The notes: generated by a model not told the origin, from the sequence alone. A stretch of DNA of 64,000 nt from Procambarus clarkii (GCF_040958095.1 NC_091237.1:11066723-11130722), one strand, 5' to 3'. Positions 32,072 to 43,990 are shown, counted from the first letter of the stretch. Numbers and translations: made by a program.

Positions 32072-33900
32072 GTTAGTGAAAATCTTACTTGTTTCTGGAT
32101 AGCCCTTCTGGTTCTGTGCTGCAGTATGTAATGTGGTCTCTTTCATGTTGAGGGTATAAATTAACTTCATTTCTATTTATACATTCAACTCTTGAATTTA
32201 AAAAATATTGCATGCCAATTTATTACCAAGAAATTAAAATATCCATCTCTAAATTAAAACAAATGTTTTTCTAACTGCTCAGTGGCTTTCCCACAATCCC
32301 AACTTTTGATGTGCTCTTTGAGGAAAGTCTTTAATATTGGTCAGATTGTGTTATGAATGGAGATATAATAGTGTAGCAATCATAGTTATAGAAATCATGT
32401 GGCTTTGTGGTGTTGCGGTTTTTAGGTACAAGAATTATAGAATACACATTTCTTAAGCTGTAGGTTTAATATACTAGAGCAGCAATGGAGTGCAGTGGAG
32501 TCTTGCTTGAATGGACTGTTTCATGCAAGACCTCTTTTGTCTGCAAAAGTTTTTTAATGTAAACTTTGCTATTTTTCATTGTTATACCATTTTTTTTCTT
32601 TATGGTAAAACTGTAGGATAAATCTTTTTTACAAAAATTACCTGGAAAGTAAATTTGTTTATATTTTAAATTTCTTTTAGGCTTTTTGGCAACAAATTAT
32701 GGTTCAGCGGAATGTGTGGACTAGTTCCACCGGAAGTCTTCTATTATTTCCCATTGCAAGTGTTTGCAACGGTCTTAAAGCTGAGCAAATTGTTCCGTTG
32801 CATTCTGACCTCCAGCAGAGGGGTTGCCGTTCAAACGAGACTCCACTGTATACCGGTAGGGGCTCTTGAGGATTAAATTAGGTATTGGGAGATATGTTGA
32901 GATGTATACATATTTACGAAATATTTTATGCATGGTGATAAGATGCCTAAACATGACCAAAAACAATTTTGAAGTTAGTTCCCACACACCTTGTCTTCAA
33001 CTTTATTATGGATTTGTTACGTATGCACTAGTGTGAATGTCATTCTTGGCCATCGTTATACATGAATGAATTCATCAATTTAAGATGGTTGTGGGAGTAA
33101 ATGGATAAATACTGTAGTTTGTGGTTGGTTAATCAATGTGTTAAATTAAGAAGGACAATTGTGGTAATGAGGAGCAGATATTGGACAAGCCACGACAAGC
33201 CAACAATAATATGGAGATAGTATGCATTATGGGCAAAAATTGTTATGTTATGTATAATAGAAAGTTCGGATAATGTTATGTAAAATAGAAAGCTTTTTGC
33301 ACATTGTGGACCAGGAAGAGCATACCTGTAAGTACTGGTGAGACATGGTAGTTATTTATGCAGAATTAGTTAATATATCAGGACCTAAATGTGTTATTCG
33401 ACATGGTCATCAGCCAGATATTGTAAGGATTTTCAAAATGTAAATGTGGTATAGATATCTTGAACAGTAATAGTTTTTGTTTTCTGATGTTTACTCACAA
33501 TATAGCTAATAAAAGTATTTCAAGGTAAATGCTAGTGAATAATGATACAAAATTTGTAACTTGATGCTTTCTTTTTATTCAAATATAACTCAGAAGACAT
33601 CATCACCTGATTACTTTATTATTACTAAACAATTCTACACCATTTAAAGTAAAATAGTTTCCAACTAGTCAAGATTGTTGTAAAGGTAGCTTTTTTAATT
33701 TACTAACATTTTAAGTATGCTTTATTTTGCATGGGACTCTTCCCACCCACCTCTACTATAGCTCTAAATATTACAATACTTTGGATTGGTAGAGCTTTGA
33801 AATTAATACTTTAAAATTATATTGCTTAGAATTAATACAAAATGAATTGAGTTTTATTTGAATTTTCAGAGAGTAATTAATGGCAATTTCTATATAACAG
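32072..33900 (+). other. last intron
   Basis: AT-rich intron of 1829 bp ending TTTCTATATAACAG. Apart from the MITE at 32493-32848 I see no recognisable repeat or gene. Confidence 0.75.
32493..32848. mobile_element. MITE with CAGTGGAGTCT ends
   Basis: A 356-bp segment with inverted ends CAGTGGAGTCTTGCTTGAAT and, from the right, CAGTGGAGTCTCGTTTGAAC. It is flanked by TA on the right and TG on the left (decayed TA). The CAGTGG start and TA target are like those of the Tigger derivatives in this window. No ORF. Confidence 0.8.
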
Positions 33901-33933
33901 CTTTGGAACTGGGACATGAATCAGCAGATGTAG
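33901..33933 (+). CDS. mask: mask terminal coding micro-exon with stop
   Basis: After the acceptor ATAACAG the frame continues in phase 0 as LWNWDMNQQM and a TAG stop (33931-33933), giving ...MAQYTQ|LWNWDMNQQM. Only 33 coding nucleotides are present, so the evidence is the correct phase, a usable acceptor and an amino-acid composition in keeping with the exposed C-terminus. A longer or different last exon cannot be excluded. Confidence 0.7.
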   Translation, partial: LWNWDMNQQM

Positions 33934-34269
33934 AACTCGCCCCAACTAAGAGCAGCAGCAGCAGCAGCAGCAGAAGCATGATGAATAACAGAGGAAGCTG
34001 GTAGCAGAGGCCAGATGCTCCAGCAATTGGGAGCGTCTTAAAGGAGCAGCAGTGGTGGTAGCAGCAGCGGGCTGCCTCTTATGTTGCTCGGCACCGCTTA
34101 TTTCATCCTCGACAGATCTGCTTGCCTCAAAAAAATTTATCAAATTAAATGCTTTTAATTGTAGTCCTTGTGGTTTGGGTGACATTAAACTCAGTGAAAT
34201 TGCTTCATTCAAGATATAATGAATTCAATGAATGGTACCTCATATGTACCCATATTTTAGGTCAATAAA
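33934..34269 (+). other. mask: mask 3' UTR with CAG repeat and poly(A) signal
   Basis: Sequence after the stop carries an imperfect (AGC)n tract (33950-33976, more at 34050-34070) and an AATAAA hexamer at 34264-34269. A further AATAAA lies near 34988. The transcript end is inferred from these signals only. Confidence 0.55.
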
Positions 34270-34323
34270 ATGTTTTAAAGTACCACTTTAAAATTGAGTG
34301 ATGTATGATAACTGTTAATGTTT

Positions 34324-35640
34324 TCAAAGGTTTAAAGGCAACCTCATATGCAATTGCTGTGGTGTCACTCGTGTTGACATGGTTATGATATTTTGTTGCT
34401 TGCCCATGTAAGGATTATTGGTAGTCGTAAAATGACGCAACGTAATGGTGGCCTCATAAACTCTTGGTAGGATAATTGTGGTGACTGGAGTCACTACCCC
34501 CCATGACTGAGGAGGACATTGTCCTAGTGTGGCTGCGCCTGCCGCCCCCACCGGCTGGTCCCACCCCCTCCCAGGCTGCCCGGGGGCGGCGGTGTGTGCA
34601 GGCCGCTATGTAGTGCACATGGGCATCTACTGCGCCTGCCCACTGAACATGCTTCCGGCATGGATGGGTTCCCGGCCCCTTTGTGTCCCCATCGATGCCG
34701 GCAGCCCATGATGACTGCTTGTAGTCGGCTTGTCACTGGTTCACCCCGCACCCGGGCCTAAGTTTGCAGTCTTGTGTTTCCTTCATTGTATGCAAAGTCA
34801 AGTCACTAGAAGGCAACTTACTGTCCTGAGTTGAGCGATCCCTATCCCTCCCATTTGGCCTTTCTTACCTTCCGACATCCTCCCCTCCCTATCCCGCTGC
34901 CCGCCCTCCCTTTCGCCTGCTCTGTGACGTGCGGCTGCCACACCGCCGCCCGCTCCAAGGTCGTACTTGTATATGCAGCAGTAATTATAATAAAGCTTAC
35001 TATCCACTTCTATGTGGAAACATTAAAGATTTATCAGGCAACATTATTTAATTATCCCTCTTTTTAAAGTTCATGTTGGGAAAAATAATGTTTTAGTAGT
35101 AGTATAGTAGTCACAATGAGCTGTCTTGCAAGTGGTACAGAAGTAGATGTTGCCACCTACCACTGCCAAACGATGGTAATTTATAAATTACATATGATAA
35201 TTTTCATTTCGGTAAAAGTGCAAGGAGGCATAAGGGGCCAGATGATGCAATCAAGGGACTTACAGATGTTAAGCAAAAACTTAATTTAATACCAAGGCTA
35301 CTTGCCCTGAAGTCCACCTAAGTGGATGGTGCCGTGACATAGTGAGGGGATGTTTGTGCACAGCCCACGAGTAGGAGGGGAGGTGGTTGCTGCTTCCCTC
35401 TCCTGCCTGTTGTGGCGCACAAGCAAAATGCGCCCCAATTTGTTAGCCGTGTGTGGAGACCCGTACATTCCCTTGTTCATCTGGGAGTTGAACATACCTG
35501 GTGGCTGTAGCTCCTGCAGGACAACTCGCTTCTTTGGTAAGGGAACGGTGGTAAAATTTAAGGTTAAGTGTGGCTCACCTGAACAAGTGCTCATCTAGTT
35601 AGATATTGGATACATGTGGGGTTGGTGCCCCATTGGTCCC
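34324..35640. other. unassigned, partly GC-rich sequence
   Basis: 34500-34760 and 34840-34960 are noticeably GC-rich against an AT-rich surround. 35340-35600 is open on the plus strand over 82 codons (GDPYIPLFIWELNIPGG, TVVKFKVKCGSPEQVLI) but I recognise no family. It may be a LINE ORF1 relic belonging to the element that follows, or an extension of the mask 3' UTR. No host gene can be supported. Confidence 0.3.
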
Positions 35641-37700
35641 TGGTATACCATTTAGCCCTTCAGTGGTGACTCTCATATATTGTTCATTATTCCTGAAGGC
35701 AGTGAGACATTTCACTAGTTTGCTAGATTCCGACCCTATTTACACTTCCCAGACTCGTGGGGTGGGCGACTTGGCCCCCCCGGCCCAGACCAATGGGCCC
35801 ACTCTCCACACACTGACCTCTGAACCTGCTCCTAATCCTTCCTAGTCTCCATTATCCTTTGCCTTAGATGTCTCTCTTTCTTTTTCCTCTTGTTTTTTAT
35901 TATGTTTATTCTTCAGTGGAATATACATGGTTTCTTTGCAAATGTTTATATTAACGTCAACTTCTGATATTACAATTTTCACTTCTTTGTCTCCAGGAGT
36001 CGATGCTTGGTGCTTGTCCTGGTAGCTTTTGTGGTTACTTCTTTTCCCCTCCAGCTTTTTGCCAAGACCAGTAATTCTACTGTTCTTTTGATAAAGACTG
36101 ATGTTCCCTTTTGTCCTTCTTTTTCAGTCGAATGTTCATTCCTCTGCTGTTCGTATCTTTCTTTGTAAATGGTACACCATCTGTTCCATTTATCTTTCCC
36201 TATCCCCCTGGCATGTTCCTTTTCATCTTCATGATTTCAGATGCCTCTTGGACTCTTATTACACTTTTGGGTAATTTTAACTGTTAGCATGCTCTCTGGG
36301 GTGATTCTGTGACAGGTACTAGAGGTAGTCTTCTGGAACCTTTCATTCTCTTCTCCATTGTCTCCTGAATTCTGGGAAGCAAATTCCTGTTGACTCATGC
36401 TCTCACTATTTCCTGTATTGAGCTTTTTCTCGTTTTTGACTCGGCTACTCGGAACAAAATGTTTCAAGCAGCACGGCCTATGGTGAGCCCGTCGTACTTG
36501 CCTGACACTGGAGTTTACCGCTATTTTTCTGATTTTGCTCCCCATCCTCCTAAACCCTCCACCTCCTCCCCTCCTCCTCTCGTTCCCTCGATGGCAGTTT
36601 GATAAGGCGGACTGGAAACTTTTCACCCTCTACCCTCCTTTTTCCAGCAGCCTCTCCAATCTGCCTCTCCCTTAAGTCCCTTCTATTTTCATTACATATT
36701 AGATGCTGCCCTCGGCTCTGTACCTTGTTATGCCTCCGAGGCGCGCTGATGTCGAATCCCTGGTGGAATTCAGATCGTACTCGGGCTATAAATGTGCACC
36801 CTGGAAAAGACATAACTGACAGCTTCCAGATTTTTTCCTTTTGTTTCTGAAGGAGAGTGTGATGGCCATAAGGGCCACCCAAACAGCTAAACAGGAGATC
36901 TGGGAATCTCCTGTTTATCCGAAGACTGACTTGAGACTGTTGTTATTCCTATATTGAAACCCGGTACTCGAGGGACTTTTCCCTAATGATTTTTCAACCC
37001 CTTTGCCCTGACAGAGTTGCATCTGCAAGCTTTTCGAATATATGGTCAATGTCTGTGATAATGTTCTTAGAACTATATCGCTAACCCTTCTCCCTCTTAA
37101 TTTGGCTTTCCTAAGTGCTGCAGTAAGACTGATATTCTAATGGACTTGAAGATTTACATTTTTTCTGCCTTTGCCGCAAAGACTCCCATGATTATCGTTC
37201 TTTTTGACCCGGAAAAGGCTTATGGCATCAACTTGAGATAAATATTTTATTCTACCTTGCTATGTTTTTCGGGGCTCAACACAAGGTTTTTCTATGATGC
37301 TCCTTAGGATTGCTGGATCATAGGCAGCCTTTTTCATCGGAAGACCTTCTATTACTATTTTGAAGGTGGTCTTCTCCCACGTTGGGGAACAAGTAGAGTT
37401 TGGGTGTGGATGATCATCATCTTTTATCAAGATTCATGCTTTTTAACTGTGGTCTGTTTAGGACTTCTCCCTCTGGCAGCCCAAGAAGTTTTTGTCTTAG
37501 TCCAACCACATAGACCTGCTGTACTGGGACTGGATCGGGGGAACCTTTATCTGAATGATAATTGTGGCTGTTCTTTGAGTTATTCTCTCTTGGAGAGGGC
37601 AAACCCATTTCCAGTACTTTCAAGTCAGGTCCCACACAGGGGGTTCCCAGGGCAAATCATATCATTTTGTGCTACTTCAAGTTTTTTCCACTGTTGATGG
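35640..37700 (+). mobile_element. I/Jockey-like LINE: endonuclease and reverse transcriptase remnant
   Basis: Near 35908 the text LQWNIHGFFAN is the usual start of the apurinic-type endonuclease in Jockey/I-like LINEs. At 36590-36800 PRWQFDKADWKLFT and NPWWNSDRTRAIN follow, the endonuclease-RT linker. Near 36940-36960 VVIPILKPGT and near 37195 VLFDPEKAY are reverse-transcriptase motifs. All lie in plus orientation with many frame changes. The matching RNase H end is at 40456-41510. A short AAC-type SINE piece is embedded at 36430-36505. Confidence 0.7.
36430..36505 (-). mobile_element. short (AAC)-tailed SINE-like repeat, fragment
   Basis: CGGCTACTCGGAACAAAATG, CACGGCCTATGGTGAGCCCG and TACTTGCCTGACAC match the repeat at 52318-52400, 52425-52520 and 57827-57930, here without the GTT run. 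Orientation is given by the (AAC)n tail of the full copy, which lies at the 3' end on the minus strand. Confidence 0.65.
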
Positions 37701-37892
37701 GATTGGCTTGAGTGCAGGTGAGGCATAGTCAATCACTGATTCTGACTGCCTGTACATAGTATGTGCGAGGGACTTGCAGATTCCCTCCTCTAGAGAGAGA
37801 GGGGTTAGTGACCTGAGGATTGCCGTCTGGGCTGCAGTTTTCTCAAGTAAGTGACCTTGGTATTAACATTTATCTGCATGTCCAGGATTATA

Positions 37893-38139
37893 GGGGCCTC
37901 GTAGCCTGGTGGATAGCGCGCAGGACTCGTAATTCTGTGGCGCGGGTTCGATTCCCGCACGAGGCAGAAACAAATGGGCAAAGTTTCTTTCACCCTAAAT
38001 GCCCCTGTTACCTAGCAGTAAATAGGTACCTGGGAGTTAGTCAGCTGTCACAGGCTGCTTCCTGGGGGTGGAGGCCTGGTCGAGGACCGGGCCACGGGGA
38101 CACTAAAGCCCCGAAATCATCTCAAGATAACCTCTCAAG
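37893..38139 (+). mobile_element. tRNA-derived SINE, GGGGCCTCG-head subfamily
   Basis: The head folds as a tRNA: acceptor GCCTCG pairing with CGAGGC, anticodon arm CAGGA-CTCGTAA-TTCTG with anticodon CGT (Thr), T arm GCGGGTTCGATTCCCGC. The shared SINE body and tail follow (CAGTAAATAGGTACCTGGGA, GGGGACACTAAAGCCCCGAA). The tRNA part is too diverged at its 5' end and too clearly fused to the SINE body to be called a tRNA gene. Confidence 0.9.
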
Positions 38140-38189
38140 AAGATTATTCCTAGATACTGGTAAGTGTCCATCCATTCTATTAGTTGACC

Positions 38190-39440
38190 CTGTACTTTGA
38201 GTTGGTTTTTGGGTTGAATATTTTGATGGGCATGGCTTTTGTCTTTGTGGGGTTGAATTTTATGCCAATGTGCTCTGCCTCTTCACTGGTACAGTCTAAG
38301 CACTTTGGTGCAAGGCACACAGCATCCCTTCCCTTGATGATAACAAAGTAGTCCACATAGTTCAGTAGCCTGCAAAGTTATGGGAGTTTCCACCTCATTA
38401 TTCATTCCATTAAACAGTTCAAGAGGAGGGGGGCTGAGTATGCCTCCTTGTGGTGTTCCATTTTTTGGTATTCGGAGGCTGTGCCGTGTAGTTTGACTCT
38501 TGCTTCTCTGTTTGAGACAGTTTTTGGTCCAGGAGAGCATGTTGCCTGACCTCTTTGTCGATGAGGCAGCGGAGGATAGCTGGGACGCTGGTCAGTTCAA
38601 AGGCTTCTCGAGGTCCAGGAATATCAGTATTCCTGGTCTGTCATTCAAGTGGGCTAACAGAGTGGTAATACATTCCACTGTGCCAACCCCTTTTCTGTAG
38701 GCATACATGTCTGGGTGCAGTTACGCATTTTCCATTCAAGTCTGTTGAGTGCCATTTTGCCTGCACAGCTTTAGAGAGAGATGGGCCTGGGATTAGCTGG
38801 ATCTTAGAGTTTTGGGATCGGCACTTTGTCTGCTCTATTCAAAGCTGTAGGTCTGGTTTGAGAAGTCCAGGTTAAATTGATTAGTCTTTGGTAGGCAGCA
38901 TCTTCCTCTGGGCCGAGGTTCCTAGTCATTTAATAGGTTATTTTGTCGTCTCCAGGGGATGTATCATTGGAGTTTTTCTTAGCCCGACTGAGCGCATCCA
39001 GTGTGAAAGCGGTATCAGTGTCGGAGGCTTCTGCACATGCTGTTAGAATCTTGACACCTTTACTCTGATGCTCTCTGCATTGCTAGTACTTGTGGACGCT
39101 GATTACTGGCTACGTTTTCTGTAAATTTATTTTTTAGTACTTCAGCGTCTTGTTGAGGATCCTCAGGGTGTGGGGCTTTTGGTGTTTTATTTCCTTTTGC
39201 CCTGTGGAGTTACTGCCACATCACTCCGAGAGAGGTGTGTTCATTCAGATGTGAACACCATTCCAATCACCTTTGTTCTTTGATTATCCTGAACTCTTGG
39301 TGCACCTGTTCCTTGACTTCACCGAGTAGGGTCCTGATGGGGTCGCTTGGGTGCTCTTTGTATAGCTTTGTGCAGATGAGTCCATGATTGAGCTTTTGGA
39401 CACGTTCGCAATAGTGATCTTTGTGGTGTCTGGTGGACTT
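38190..39440 (-). mobile_element. non-LTR retrotransposon, reverse transcriptase part
   Basis: On the minus strand: AYRKGVGTVECITTLLAHLN, RPGILIFLDLEK (catalytic Asp of motif A), KNGTPQGGILSPPPLELFN (motif B) and traces of the FADD-containing segment. 38283-38540 is open. The endonuclease and ORF1 of the same element appear at 41530-42500 on the same strand, separated by plus-strand elements (39440-41530). The clade is not fixed; the lack of an RNase H domain and the GTPQGGILSP motif suggest an I- or R1-related group. Confidence 0.75.
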
Positions 39441-39539
39441 TTTTTTTCAGTGGAATTAAGTGGTTGGCTGTACTATGAATTTGACAAAATCTTGTTCTGC
39501 CTGATTAATATCTTCGGAAACATGTTCCGGAAGTTCAAC

Positions 39540-40460
39540 ATAGTTGTTCCTGGATCCCATCACAATGGTTGTACTATTCAAATCATTTGTGCTGTCTCGT
39601 CTTGAGTACTACTCGATACTCACTTTTCCCTTCAGAGCAGGAGAGATTGCTGACAGAGGGGATACAGAGGATATAAGGCATACATAAAAGTAGTAGTAGG
39701 CATCCATCAGTCTCAGGAGACTATGGACGCGCGCACTGGCGTCGGCCCGGTCTGGAGTGGCTTGGCTTGAACCCTATGTAACTTGTACATAGACACGATA
39801 AAGCTCCTAAATTATTGGGATCGTCTCAAAGCTCTCCAAATGTACTCTTTAGAAAGAGACGAGAGAGGTATCAAATTATATACGCCCGGGTCCCAAATTT
39901 ATACGGGAAAAAACATACGTGAACGATATGGAAATTCAGAATAGAACCAGGGTAAAGCAGAGGTGCCACAGACACACAGAACACTGCATGAACATCAGAG
40001 GTCTACGGTTGTTCAACATTCTAACATTGAGCATAAGATAAATTTTTTCGTGGAACAAACGTGGACGTAGCCGGTCGGCCGAGCGGACAGCACATTGGAC
40101 TTTTGATCCTGTGGTCCTGGGTTCGATCCCAGGCGCCGGCGAGAAACAATGGGCAGAGTTTTTTTCACCCTATGCCCCTGTTACCTAGCAGTAAAATAGG
40201 TACCTGGGATGTTAGTCAGCTGTCACGGGCTGCTTTCTGGGGGTGGAGGCCTGGTCGAGGACCGGGCCGCAGGGACACTAAAAGCCCCGAAATCATCTCA
40301 AGATAACGTATTTAAGAGAAAACTGGATAGTTTTCTTCAAGTACCGGACTGTAGTGGATATGTTGGTCTGCAAGCCGCGCCGAGCAACTGCCTGTTGGAC
40401 CAAGCTTTCGAGTCAACCCTGGCTCTGGAAGTAGAACTCAAAGAACCCCACCAAGGTATA
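39540..40460 (+). mobile_element. CR1-like LINE family A, 3' part, containing a SINE
   Basis: Family A signatures in broken frames: ATCCCATCACAATGGTTGTA (start shared with 26941), CMNIRGLRLFNIL near 39990, then after the SINE VFKRKLDSFLQ and the end AGAACCCCACCAAGGTA. A foreign piece of about 90 bp (39685-39778, beginning AGTAGTAGGCATCCATCAGT) lies inside the copy. The SINE occupies 40070-40305. Confidence 0.82.
40070..40305 (+). mobile_element. tRNA-derived SINE with exact ACGTA duplication
   Basis: GCCGGTCGG-head subfamily. ACGTA at 40065-40069 and 40306-40310 flanks it. Removing one copy restores the LINE reading VDVFKRKL, so the insertion boundaries are certain. The tail ends ATCATCTCAAGATA. 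Confidence 0.95.
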
Positions 40461-41510
40461 GTTTCTATATTTCTCCTCGTGTTGTTCCGTCCATGCCCCC
40501 CGTGGAGGATCCCCTTTCCTTAATATTGTAAATCCCTGACCCACATCACTAAAGCTTTTACACCCCCCCCCCCCTACAGTTCTGAAACGTCTTTTCCTTG
40601 GACACTTTTATTCACATTCCTGCTCGGTTTCCATCTTCACTGATGGGTCTAAGTCTGCAGACGGTGTAGGCTACTCTTGTTTTTCCTGACCACACCTATA
40701 TGTGTCGCCTGCCTCTGGAGACTAGCATCTTCACGGCAGAACTTTATGCTATTCTCTATGCTCTTTGTCTCCTGCTTTCTCGCTCTCAATCCTTTGTGGT
40801 TGTAGTTGACTCTCGCAGTGCTCTCATGGCTCTGGAGACCTTTAATCCAGTCCATCCGGTAGTAGTCGAGATTCAACATTGGCCGTTTCTTATCTCCAGT
40901 AGATTTAAGACAGTTGAGTTTTGTTGGGTTCCTAGCCATATTGGTCTCTCTTTAAATGAGCGTGCGGATGCTGCTACTAAGGAAGCTATCCACACTTGTC
41001 CCATCTCTCGTAAAGGTATTCCTTATTCTGACTTTTACCCAGTTATTCATTCCTCCATCCTTGCCCGTTGGCAGAGTTGTTGTTCTGTTAACAAACTGCG
41101 TACTCTTAACAGTAGTGTGTCCCCCGTGGCCTTCCTCCTACCACCGTAACCGGCGGTGGGAAACGGCTCTTAACTCACGGACACTTAATGAAGCGCCGCC
41201 CTGCACCTTATTGTCCTAACTGCATTGTTCCTCTTACAGTTGTGCATATCCTTGTTGAATGTCCAGACTTCCAGGACGATCTTGCTTTCCAATCGTCCCC
41301 CGCGGTCACCTGTCCCTCGATAGAATTCTTGGTGAATCGGATACTTTTGATATTGTTTGCCTTATGCGTTTCTGTTCTCATATTGGCATCCTTGGTGATA
41401 TTTAGCGTCCTCTGATTATTCCGCACATTTTATGGTACTACATAGCCTTCCCGACTTGGTGCCTTCTTTGATAATTACTTCTATACCACATTCGAGATGA
41501 AGTGTTGAGA
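40460..41510 (+). mobile_element. I/Jockey-like LINE: RNase H and 3' end
   Basis: The frame reads SIFTDGSKSADGVGYS, TAELYAILYALCLLL, VVVVDSRSALMALE and WVPSHIGLSLNERADAATKE, giving the four acidic RNase H positions (Asp, Glu, Asp, Asp). A C-terminal zinc-knuckle-like segment (YCPNCIVPLTVVHILVECPD) and a 3' tail (CTACATAGCCTTCCCGACTT) follow. Frameshifts lie near 40690 and 41150. It probably belongs to the family of the 35640-37700 remnant. Confidence 0.85.
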
Positions 41511-41529
41511 GGCGTCACATTTCACTAGA

Positions 41530-42500
41530 GCGAAGTTCCAGGCTTCTGGTGGAAGTGAGAAGGTTAGTTCCAACTTTAGATCAATTTAGGCCCCCATAGT
41601 GGTGTGTGAGTGTGGGTCGCTGCATCTCTGAGGGTGGTTGAAATGAAGGTAGGGTCTAATCTTCCTCCTTGAATGTGGGTGGGTTCATCCTTGTTTAGAA
41701 AAAGAATTTCTGGCAGATTTGCTATTTGAGTGCCGGCCTCATTTGTTGCGTTGGAACCCAGTGTCCCACGTTCATGAGCTTTGAAATCATCAATTATTGT
41801 GTTTAAGATGATGGCATGCCTAAAGAACACACAAAGATCCATTTCTGCACGTGGAGGCCTGTAAATATTGAACACTAAGTTTGTCGTGTCTTAGCTGGTC
41901 GGAGGCCTGGAGGCCTGGTAGACGACCGGGCCGCGGGGACGCTAGGCCCCGGAAGCACCTCATTGTTTGTTTGAATTTCTCAAGATTGTCCTCGATTGTC
42001 TTTCGAGTCTGTGGATTCTGTTAGTCACTTCTGGGGTGTGGCGTTTTCATTTGCAATATGCTTGGGGACCATTCAAGCTTGTTCGCATTTCTGTTGCTCA
42101 CGTTGCCCCACTAACATGAAGTGATTTGATGAAATAGCTATGCCCAAGATTACCATCAAAGTGCCGCCGGGGGTTAGTCAAATAGCTTCGGCTATCACCT
42201 CCTTATGTGCGGTCATTGATGGTCGAGTGGATTAAGGCACCGTGACACCAGTTGCAATGTACTTCTGGAGGTCACTTTTTTTCTGGATTGAACTTTTTTG
42301 AATCATTTTAAGCCTTTCAGGGCATTCCAGGTTCGAGGTGTGGTGTTCCTTAGAGCAGTTTGGGCACTTGTCTTGCACTACCTGGTTCAAATACGCCTCG
42401 TGTTTGTCAAGACGTATTTTAGTGTGGTGGGGCTGGTTGGAAACCCCACACCTCACTGGGCATTGACAGCCTTCGTTGTGATGCCCAAATGTAGTCATTT
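41530..42500 (-). mobile_element. non-LTR retrotransposon: ORF1 zinc knuckles and endonuclease
   Basis: On the minus strand 42498-42232 reads CQCPVRCGVSNQPHHTKIRL and DKCPNCSKEHHTSNLECPER, two CCHC-type knuckles of a gag-like ORF1. 41875-41576 reads MFNIYRPPRAEMDLCVFFRH and IIDDFKAHERGTLGSNATNE, with GGRLDPTFIST, an endonuclease domain. It joins, across the plus-strand insertions, to the reverse transcriptase at 38190-39440. Confidence 0.75.
41895..41965 (+). mobile_element. LINE D 3' tail, short fragment
   Basis: GGCCTGGTAGACGACCGGGC, CGCGGGGACGCTAGGCCCCG and GAAGCACCTCA match the LINE D tail (AGCACCTCA rather than the SINE ATCATCTCA). It is inserted in the ORF1-endonuclease interval of the minus-strand LINE. 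Confidence 0.7.
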
Positions 42501-42509
42501 AGCACTATG

Positions 42510-43140
42510 GATCCTGTGGTAGTCGAAATTCAACATTGTCTATTTCTTATCTCTAGTAGATTTAAGACAGTTGAGTATTGCTGGGTTTCCAGCCATATTG
42601 GTGTTACTTTAAATGAGCGTGTGGACACTGCCACTAAGGAGGTTGTCAGCACACTTGTCCTATTTCCATAAAAATGGTATTCCTTATTCAGAGTTGTACC
42701 CAGTCATTCATTCCTCATCCGAGACCGCTGGTAGGGTCAATGGTCCGAGGTAACAAACTGCGCGCTCTTAAAAGTTAACATATCCCCTTGGCCTTCCTCC
42801 TACCACTATAATACACGCTGGGAAACGGCTCTGGCGAGGTTATGTATTGGTCATACACGCGTTACTCCCGGATAGTTAATGGACCCCCCCGCCCCCTGCT
42901 CCTTACTCTCCAAACTGCATTGTTCTCTTACAGTTGTGCTCCTCCTCGTGGAATGTCCTGCTTTTCAGGACGATCCCATGTCTTGCTTTCCTAATGTCCC
43001 TCGACAAAATCCTCGCTGAATCTGATACCTTTGAAATCCTTTACCTTATGTGTTTTTGTTCTCATATTGGCATCGTCCTTAATGATATTTAGCACCTTTC
43101 GAATAACCAGCGACACTGATGATGCTACATGCGAAATAGA
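42510..43140 (+). mobile_element. I/Jockey-like LINE RNase H end, second copy
   Basis: PVVVEIQHCLFLISSRFKTV, YCWVSSHIGVTLNERVDTAT and a tail similar to the 40460 copy, with more frameshifts. It starts within the RNase H domain, so it is 5'-truncated. Confidence 0.78.
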
Positions 43141-43329
43141 AATTAAAAACCAACGTCAGTATTGGGCTTATCCTTACAAGTGAAGGTTCATAAACTGTAC
43201 GACAAAGAAATTAGTTAAATCCTAAAAAAAGAATGAGATTTAGCACTAATAAACAGCATGAAAACGGAAGATTCGGACAGCTTTACGTATGATATTCAAA
43301 CTCCTGAAAACATAACTGATATCAACACG

Positions 43330-43990
43330 AACTCTGCAAATTGTGAAAGATAAATTACAACATGCCCATGCTCTCAGTCCCGGGTCCAGACTCGTGCATT
43401 CAATATTCATAAAAATAATGCAAAGTGCCAGTAACAGAGGCACTCTGTATAGTGTGGAGGAAGAACACGGGGAGATACCAGAATCCCTTAAATCAGCAGA
43501 TATAGCTCCCTAACACAAAGGAGGAAGCAAAGCATTGGTTAAGAATTATTGACCAGTTGCATTAACGTCCATATAATAAATTTTTTTGGGAGAGTCATCA
43601 AGAGTCAAGATACAAGTTTCGTAGAGACCAATGACCTCCACAACCCAGGCCAACATGGATTTAGAGCAGGAAGACCATGTCTTTCGTAGATCATCGACCA
43701 CTGACAAAATCACTGAGGCATTAGATGAAAAAACAGAATGCAAATGTGGTTACACGTACTTTACACAGGCATTTTATTAATGGGACCTTAGAGTGATAGC
43801 TCGCAAAATGAGGTGAATAGGAATAACGGGTAAAGTACAGTGATGTATATTAAATTTTCTGTCAAACAATGCAAAAGTTAACAGGTCGATCTAATAAAAT
43901 GAGGTCCAAGCACAGTGTAAAGCTCTGTACCTCGGTACAGTATTTGTATCACTGATTTTCCTTATTCTCATCAGATATAGAAAAAAATAT
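43330..43990 (+). mobile_element. LINE reverse transcriptase fragment
   Basis: Broken frames read GEIPESLKSADIAP, then FFGRVIKSQDTSFVETNDLH and NPGQHGFRAGRPCLS, the QHGFRxGRSCxS block of a CR1-type reverse transcriptase. No open frame is left. Confidence 0.65.

Noticed and set aside
37893..37968. Possible tRNA-Thr gene
   Set aside because: The fold is good but it is fused to the SINE body and tail found six other times in the window, so it is a SINE head.
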